NCBI RefSeq assembly: GCF_037204085.1
Contig: NZ_JBBCBW010000005.1
Location: 1-64,000, forward strand
Source of the DNA: Variovorax sp037204085
GTDB lineage: Bacteria; Pseudomonadota; Gammaproteobacteria; Burkholderiales; Burkholderiaceae_C
Direction: 5' to 3'
Length of the DNA: 64,000 bases
This document shows positions 59,358 to 64,000 of this stretch, piece after piece. The notes under the pieces were generated by a model. The model was not told the origin of the DNA, did no database searches, and saw nothing but the letters and a program-made list of their open reading frames with translations. Both the position numbers and the translations under genes were made by a program. How positions within the stretch are numbered: position 1 is the stretch's first letter; every line of letters starts with the position of its first letter.

Positions 59358-59384
59358 ATGGAACGCGCTGGAGACATCCAATGA
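59358..59384 (+). CDS. Eight-residue upstream frame coupled to the sigma54 regulator
   Basis: ATG at 59358 follows AAGGAGACACG, a strong ribosome site, and encodes MERAGDIQ, with a TGA overlapping the regulator's ATG (ATGA at 59381). The regulator's own site (GGAG 59370) lies inside this frame. It could couple translation of the regulator to this mini-frame, or mark an alternative ribosome landing site. The rest of the 326-bp gap (59055-59380) shows no gene, only the palindrome GTCTGCAGAC near 59206. Confidence 0.4.
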   Translation: MERAGDIQ

Positions 59385-61426
59385 CATTGACGCTGCGACA
59401 AGGCGACAGACACGCCGACCGGGTGCTCGACGTGGTGAGGCGAGGCTTTCACGAAGAGGGCAACGACCTGGTCACCCGCTCCTGGAGCCGCTGCCTCAAC
59501 CAGTACCAGCTCGATCCGGGCCGTCCGCGCGAACCGGTGGTCATTGCGTCTTCGGCCTTGCAGAGCCGGCGCAACCAGCATGCCGACGTCATCGAATGCG
59601 CACGCTACGAGATGACCACGCTCTACCAGCAGTTGGCAGATGCGGAGTCCGCCGTGGTGCTGACCGATACCGACGGCGTCATCGTGCACATGGTGTCGTC
59701 GCCGGAGTTTGCCGCCGAGGCCGAGCCCATGGGCTTGCGCGCAGGTGGCATGTGGGGCGAGGCCGAGGCGGGCACCAACGGCATGGGCACCTGCCTTGCG
59801 GCCGCGCACCCGATCTCGGTCCGGCGCGAAGAACACTTCTTCAGCCACTTCACGCAGCTCACGTGTTCGGCGGTGCCGGTGTTCGATCCGTCCGGCGAGA
59901 TCATCGCCGTACTCGACGTGACCAGCCGCTCCAGCCTTATGCAGCAGCACGTGCTCGTGCTGCTTGGCATGACCGCACGCATGATCGAGAACCGGCTTAT
60001 CGACAAGCGCTTCTCGAACGCGCATCCGCTGCACTTTCACAGCCGGCCAGAGTTCGTCTACACGCTGCACGAAGGCAAGCTCGCCGTCGGCGACGACGGG
60101 CGCATTCTTGCGGCCAACCGCAGCGCCTTGTTCCAGCTTGGCGTGCAAACGATGGACGAGATCCGCACGCAGCGCATCGACGACCTGTTCCAGACTTCGC
60201 TCGAAGACATCGTGCAGCGCAGTCTTTCTTCTTCGTTCCACCCGGTGGTGGCGTACAGGGCCAACGCGGCGCTGCGCTTCTTTGCGGTGGCGCGCCGGCC
60301 TGCATCCGATGCGGCAACGCCGGCGCGCGCGCGTGCCGCCGGTGCCATCGCGGCGCCCATGGCGGCCGAGGCGGGAGCCGAGGCCTTTCGTGCGCCGCTG
60401 CGGCCCGCGGCAGCGCGCGCGCCCGGCATTCGCACTTTCAAGGATGCGCGGCTCGTGGCGCACCTGGACACCGCGCGCCGTGTGGTCGCGCGCCGGACCC
60501 CCGTGCTGCTGTGCGGCGAAACGGGCTCGGGCAAAGAGGTTTTTGCGCGCGCCATCCACGAGACCAGTCCGCATGCCGAAGGCGCTTTCGTCGCGGTCAA
60601 CTGCGCAAGCCTGCCCGAGACGCTGATCGAATCGGAACTCTTCGGCTACAAGGCCGGCGCCTTCACCGGTGCGCAGCGCAGCGGCCGTCGCGGCAAGATC
60701 CTGCAGGCCGACGGCGGCACGCTGTTTCTCGACGAAATTGCCGACATGCCGCTGGAGCTGCAGGCCCGCCTGCTGCGCGTGCTCGACGAGCGGCAGGTCA
60801 CGCCGCTGGGCACCGAAGAAACGCACCCGGTCGACTTCCAGCTTGTGAGCGCAAGCCACCAGCACCTGCCAAGCCTGGTGCGCGAAGGGCGCTTCCGCGA
60901 AGACCTTTATTACCGGCTGGCCGGCATCGAACTCGACCTGCCCGCGCTGCGCGACCGCACCGACAAGCGCGAGCTGATCCACGACGTGCTGAAGGACGAG
61001 GGCGGCAGCGACTGCAGGCTCGGCGAAGATGCCGAGCGCATGCTCATGGCCTATCCGTGGCCGGGCAACCTGCGCCAGCTCCGCCACGTGCTGCGCAGCG
61101 CTGCCGCGCTCGCAGACGGCAAGACCATCACGCGGGAGCACCTGCCTTCGCTTGTTGCAAGGGCTGCACCTTCGCCCGCACCGGCCTATGCATTACCTGC
61201 CGCAGCCATCGAGACGGCGGACGCGCAAGGCGAAGCCGCTGCTTCCGATGCGCCCCCGGCCGTCAAACTCAATCCGATCCAGGCCAACGAGCGGCAGGTG
61301 CTGCTGCAGATGCTCGAGCAGCACCGCTGGAACGTGAGCAACGTCGCCAAGGCGCTCGATGTCAGCCGCAACACCTTGTACCGAAAACTCCACAAGCTTC
61401 ACATCGAGATCTCTCCACCCGATTGA
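59381..61426 (+). CDS. Sigma54-dependent AcoR-type transcriptional activator
   Basis: A 681-aa enhancer-binding protein. Residues ~1-210 hold a GAF-like sensor (AVVLTDTDGVIVHMVSS, GTNGMGTCLAAAHPISVRREEHF, VFDPSGEIIAVLDVTS), as in AcoR. Residues ~225-300 are a PAS-like segment. The AAA+ domain has Walker A GETGSGKE (~376), the sigma54-contact loop GAFTGA (~425) and Walker B GGTLFLDEIAD. A Fis-type HTH ends the protein (HRWNVSNVAKALDVSRNTLYRKLHKL). MTLTLRQG follows GGAG. It lies inside the H4MPT cluster and probably controls it; the inducer (alcohol, aldehyde or other) is unknown. Confidence 0.9.
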   Translation: MTLTLRQGDRHADRVLDVVRRGFHEEGNDLVTRSWSRCLNQYQLDPGRPREPVVIASSALQSRRNQHADVIECARYEMTTLYQQLADAESAVVLTDTDGVIVHMVSSPEFAAEAEPMGLRAGGMWGEAEAGTNGMGTCLAAAHPISVRREEHFFSHFTQLTCSAVPVFDPSGEIIAVLDVTSRSSLMQQHVLVLLGMTARMIENRLIDKRFSNAHPLHFHSRPEFVYTLHEGKLAVGDDGRILAANRSALFQLGVQTMDEIRTQRIDDLFQTSLEDIVQRSLSSSFHPVVAYRANAALRFFAVARRPASDAATPARARAAGAIAAPMAAEAGAEAFRAPLRPAAARAPGIRTFKDARLVAHLDTARRVVARRTPVLLCGETGSGKEVFARAIHETSPHAEGAFVAVNCASLPETLIESELFGYKAGAFTGAQRSGRRGKILQADGGTLFLDEIADMPLELQARLLRVLDERQVTPLGTEETHPVDFQLVSASHQHLPSLVREGRFREDLYYRLAGIELDLPALRDRTDKRELIHDVLKDEGGSDCRLGEDAERMLMAYPWPGNLRQLRHVLRSAAALADGKTITREHLPSLVARAAPSPAPAYALPAAAIETADAQGEAAASDAPPAVKLNPIQANERQVLLQMLEQHRWNVSNVAKALDVSRNTLYRKLHKLHIEISPPD

Positions 61427-61445
61427 GCCGGCAGGCTCGCCAGAC

Positions 61446-62099
61446 ATGACGAACGGAGGGACACCGGAAAAGGGCAAGATCGATCCGCGCGGTGCGGGCC
61501 TGGCAGTGGAAGACGGCGAGCCGCCGTTGCCCGCCTCGCCGCCGCGCTCGCGGCTGGCCTGGTGCATCACCGGTTCGGGTCACTTTCTCGAGGAGTCGCT
61601 TGCGCTTGCAGAGCGGCTGCCTTCCGTGGACCTGTTTCTTTCGGCCGCGGCGGAAGAGGTGTTGCCCATCTACAAGCTGCACATCGAGGCGCTGAAGTCG
61701 CGCTTTCGGGTGTTCCGCGACAAGACGGCCAGCGGCGTGCCCGTGGGCATGCTCTACGACGACATCTATCACACCGTGGTGGTGGCGCCGGCCACCAGCA
61801 ACACGGTGGCCAAGTGCGCATTCGGCATCAGCGACTCGCTGCCGACCAACATGTTTGCCCAGGCCGGCAAGCTCGGCATTCCTGGCATCGTGTTTGCATG
61901 TGACACAGAACCCGTGGTGGTGACCAAGTCACCGCACGACTGGGTCACGCTGCGTCCAAGGCGCATCGAACTGGACAACGTGGAGCGGCTGCGCGGCATC
62001 GATTTTTGCCAGGTGGTCTCGTCGCCCGCCGAACTCGAAGCCGTGCTCGATGCACGCATGAAGGAACTCTCTCTCGCATGGAACACATCGTCTTCCTGA
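61446..62099 (+). CDS. AfpA/DmrB-like flavoprotein (dihydromethanopterin reductase family)
   Basis: A 217-aa protein with a disordered N-terminus and then a flavoprotein (Rossmann-like) domain: LAWCITGSGHFLEESLALAERLP, VDLFLSAAAEEVLPIYKL, VVVAPATSNTVAKCAFGISDSLPTNMFAQAGKLGIPGIVFACD. Relatives in archaea and methylotrophs are archaeoflavoprotein A and dihydromethanopterin reductase, which reduces dihydromethanopterin to H4MPT. That is the likely role here. It starts 19 bp after the regulator and overlaps the next gene by 22 bp. Confidence 0.85.
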   Translation: MTNGGTPEKGKIDPRGAGLAVEDGEPPLPASPPRSRLAWCITGSGHFLEESLALAERLPSVDLFLSAAAEEVLPIYKLHIEALKSRFRVFRDKTASGVPVGMLYDDIYHTVVVAPATSNTVAKCAFGISDSLPTNMFAQAGKLGIPGIVFACDTEPVVVTKSPHDWVTLRPRRIELDNVERLRGIDFCQVVSSPAELEAVLDARMKELSLAWNTSSS

Positions 62100-63553
62100 C
62101 CGGGCGCCTCGCCCAAGCCAGCCTCTCGCGGGTGCTGGCCGGCATAGAGGCGGCACCGTTCACATGGGAAGTGCGGGAGATCGGGTTGCAGGTGGCCGCG
62201 TTGATGACGGCCGACATGATCCGCCGCCGCGTTGCGGCACCGGTGGTTACCGAGGCTGAAGGCGAGGGCGCCGCACCGCGCCGCGCCGACCGCATCATGG
62301 TGCCGGGCCGCTGCCGCGGCGACGTCGAGGCCTTGAGCCAGTACTTCGGCGTTCCGGTGGAGCGCGGGCCGCAAGAGCTGAAGGATTTGCCGCGCCATTT
62401 CAACCGCAGCGCGCGCGCCATCGACCTGAACGAGTACGAGGTCGCGATCTTTGCCGAGATCGTCGATGCACCGCGGCTCACCGTGGCGCAAATCGTCGAG
62501 CGAGCCCGGCAGCTTGCGGCCGATGGGGCCAACGTCATCGACCTGGGCTGCCTGCCCGAAACGCGCTTCGACCACCTGGCAGAAAGCGTGCAGGCGCTCA
62601 AGGCCGCGGGCTTTCAAGTGAGCGTCGATTCAAGCGATCCGCAAGAGCTGCTGCTCGGCGGCAAGGCCGGCGCCGACTACCTGCTGAGCCTGACGCTCGA
62701 CAGCCTGTGGATTGCCGACGAAGTGGCCGCAACGCCGGTGCTGATACCGCGCGTGCCGGCCGATGAAGAATCGCTGTACGAAGCGGTGGCGCAAATGCAG
62801 CAGCGTGGCCGCGCATTCCTCGCCGATTCGATTCTCGACCCGATACCCTTCGGACTGACCGCCTCCATCGTGCGCTACCACCGGTTGCGCGAGCGTTTTC
62901 CGGATGCGCCGATCATGCTTGGCGTCGGCAACGTCACCGAGCTTACCGAGGCCGACACCAGCGGCATCAACGCGGTGCTGTTCGGCATTGCCGCCGAGCT
63001 GAACGTGGCGGCGGTGCTGACCACGCAAGTGAGCCAGCATGCGCGCCGCGCGGTGAGCGAGGCCGACTGGGCGCGCCGCATCATGCATGCGGCGGCCCGC
63101 AATGCCACGCTGCCCAAGGGCATGAGCGATGCGCTGATGACGGTGCATGCCAAGCATCCGTTCCCCGATACGCCGGAAGAAATCGGCGAGATCGCCTCGC
63201 AGGTGCGCGACCCCAACTTTCGGGTGCAGATATCGCCGCTGGGCCTGCACGTGTACAACCGCGACGGCTTGCGGCTGGGGCAGGGCGCCTTCGAGCTCTG
63301 GCCGCAGCTCAAGCTGCAGGACGATGCCGACCATGCCTTCTACATGGGCGTGGAGCTTGCGCGCGCCGAGATCGCATGGCAGCTTGGCAAACGCTATGTG
63401 CAAGACCAGCCGCTCGACTGGGGCTGCGCCGCGCCGCGGCCTGCCGAAGACCTTGCGCGCTGGTGCGCACCGGGCACCACGATGAAGACATCGAAGAACA
63501 ACGCGCAAGAGCCCGGAGCCGTGAGTACGGCCGCCGCGCCATCACCCACATGA
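62078..63553 (+). CDS. Pterin-binding-domain protein of the H4MPT cluster (DHPS-related)
   Basis: A 491-aa protein. The middle has a TIM-barrel, dihydropteroate-synthase-like pattern (VAQIVERARQLAADGANVIDLGCLPET, FQVSVDSSDPQELLLGGKAGADYLLSL, FLADSILDPIPFGLTASIVRYHRL, PIMLGVGNVTELTEADTSGINAVL). The N-terminal ~140 and C-terminal ~150 residues (VRDPNFRVQISPLGLHVYNRDGL) are specific to this family. Homologues are found in H4MPT clusters (from memory 'orf20'), where a pterin-coupling role is suspected. Its stop overlaps the DUF447 gene (ATGA). Confidence 0.82.
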   Translation: MEHIVFLTGRLAQASLSRVLAGIEAAPFTWEVREIGLQVAALMTADMIRRRVAAPVVTEAEGEGAAPRRADRIMVPGRCRGDVEALSQYFGVPVERGPQELKDLPRHFNRSARAIDLNEYEVAIFAEIVDAPRLTVAQIVERARQLAADGANVIDLGCLPETRFDHLAESVQALKAAGFQVSVDSSDPQELLLGGKAGADYLLSLTLDSLWIADEVAATPVLIPRVPADEESLYEAVAQMQQRGRAFLADSILDPIPFGLTASIVRYHRLRERFPDAPIMLGVGNVTELTEADTSGINAVLFGIAAELNVAAVLTTQVSQHARRAVSEADWARRIMHAAARNATLPKGMSDALMTVHAKHPFPDTPEEIGEIASQVRDPNFRVQISPLGLHVYNRDGLRLGQGAFELWPQLKLQDDADHAFYMGVELARAEIAWQLGKRYVQDQPLDWGCAAPRPAEDLARWCAPGTTMKTSKNNAQEPGAVSTAAAPSPT

Positions 63554-64000
63554 ACGACCAGATCTTCGAAGCCGTGGTCACCACCGTTGCGCCCGGCGGC
63601 AAGCCGCACGTGGCGCCAATGGGCATCCGCTACCGCGAAGACGGCATCCTGCTGATGCCGTTCAAGCCCTCGACCACGCACGACAACATCGTGGCCACTG
63701 GTCATGCGGTGCTCAACATCGTGTGCGACACCCGCGTGTTTGCGGGCTGCGTCACTGGCCGCAAGCTGTGGCCCACGCTGCCCGCCGAACGCATTGAAGG
63801 CGTACGGCTTGCCGCGGCACTGCGCCACGTAGAGCTTGAACTGGCCGAGCAGCGCGACGACGTGCAGCGGCCGGTGCTGCGCATGGTGGCGGTGCACGAG
63901 GCCACCCATGCGCCCTTCGTCGGCTTCAACCGGGCACAGGCCGCGGTGATCGAAGGCGCCGTGTTGGTCAGCCGCCTGCACATGCTGCCCCCCGAGAAAG
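63550..64000 (+). CDS. DUF447 family protein, cut by the window edge
   Basis: A partial frame (150 codons to the edge) starting at ATG 63550, overlapping the previous stop. It opens MNDQIFEAVVTTVAPGGKPHVAPMGIRYREDG and continues LMPFKPSTTHDNIVATGHAVLNIVCDTRVFAG, the DUF447 pattern, which has a flavin-reductase-like split-barrel fold. DUF447 genes accompany H4MPT clusters; the role is unknown. The fhc formyltransferase/hydrolase genes, needed to finish the pathway, may follow beyond the edge. Confidence 0.85.
   Translation, partial: MNDQIFEAVVTTVAPGGKPHVAPMGIRYREDGILLMPFKPSTTHDNIVATGHAVLNIVCDTRVFAGCVTGRKLWPTLPAERIEGVRLAAALRHVELELAEQRDDVQRPVLRMVAVHEATHAPFVGFNRAQAAVIEGAVLVSRLHMLPPEK

Overview
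The window is high-GC, gene-dense bacterial chromosome with short intergenic gaps. Gene content points to a betaproteobacterium of the Burkholderiales, most likely Comamonadaceae and Variovorax-like. The pointers are Bug/TctC receptors, a DUF4148-like secreted protein, PhaB, an NrtR-controlled NAD salvage operon, and a tetrahydromethanopterin (H4MPT) formaldehyde-oxidation cluster. The genus call is inference. No tRNA, rRNA, CRISPR array or insertion sequence was recognised.

Layout. 1-2,340: a patch of lower GC with unfamiliar proteins, including one with a ribosomal L7/L12-like C-terminal domain. 2,339-5,660: an 816-aa AraC regulator/acetamidase fusion divergent from a RidA-family gene, then a HAD-family dehalogenase that has lost its middle. 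6,113-9,229: a glycine-rich autotransporter. 9,397-10,542: a YihY/BrkB membrane protein. 10,558-16,241: NAD salvage (nicotinamidase-like, pncB, nadE, NMNAT-Nudix) with its regulator nrtR and three copies of a 15-bp operator-like palindrome. 16,322-24,286: a two-HTH regulator, a beta-propeller protein, a DUF899 protein, a membrane protein, phaB, dctA, a YbaL-type antiporter and a small unknown. 24,482-26,040: a homoserine dehydrogenase paralogue behind a leader with Thr/Ile codons, a three-arm RNA switch and an intrinsic terminator, which looks like threonine attenuation. 26,164-34,674: DUF1090, RIO kinase, a DUF4148-like protein, a TctC-AtuA-AtuA'-TctC operon, a flavin reductase/LysR pair, and an SRPBCC/DUF2200 pair. 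34,842-46,052: a LuxR-type regulator divergent from a type I secretion locus (1,228-aa repeat protein, two tandem ABC transporters, HlyD, TolC). 46,063-51,669: Lrp/AsnC divergent from an orphan acetolactate synthase, a secreted Cys-rich protein with one CxxCH motif, and an OmpR-like regulator with a small partner.

51,811-64,000 is the H4MPT cluster: mptG (beta-RFAP synthase), mtdB, an ATP-grasp protein, mch, a RimK-like ligase, a CitG-like protein and fae. A convergent dihydroneopterin aldolase and a sigma54-dependent AcoR-type activator follow, then an AfpA-like flavoprotein, a pterin-binding-domain protein and a DUF447 protein cut by the window edge. Together they make the pterin cofactor, condense formaldehyde with it (Fae), oxidise methylene-H4MPT (MtdB) and hydrolyse methenyl-H4MPT (Mch). 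The last step, formyltransferase/hydrolase (fhcABCD), is not in the window and would have to lie beyond the right edge or elsewhere. The enhancer-binding regulator inside the cluster, a perfect 19-bp palindrome before mptG and inverted repeats before fae suggest induced expression of the pathway.
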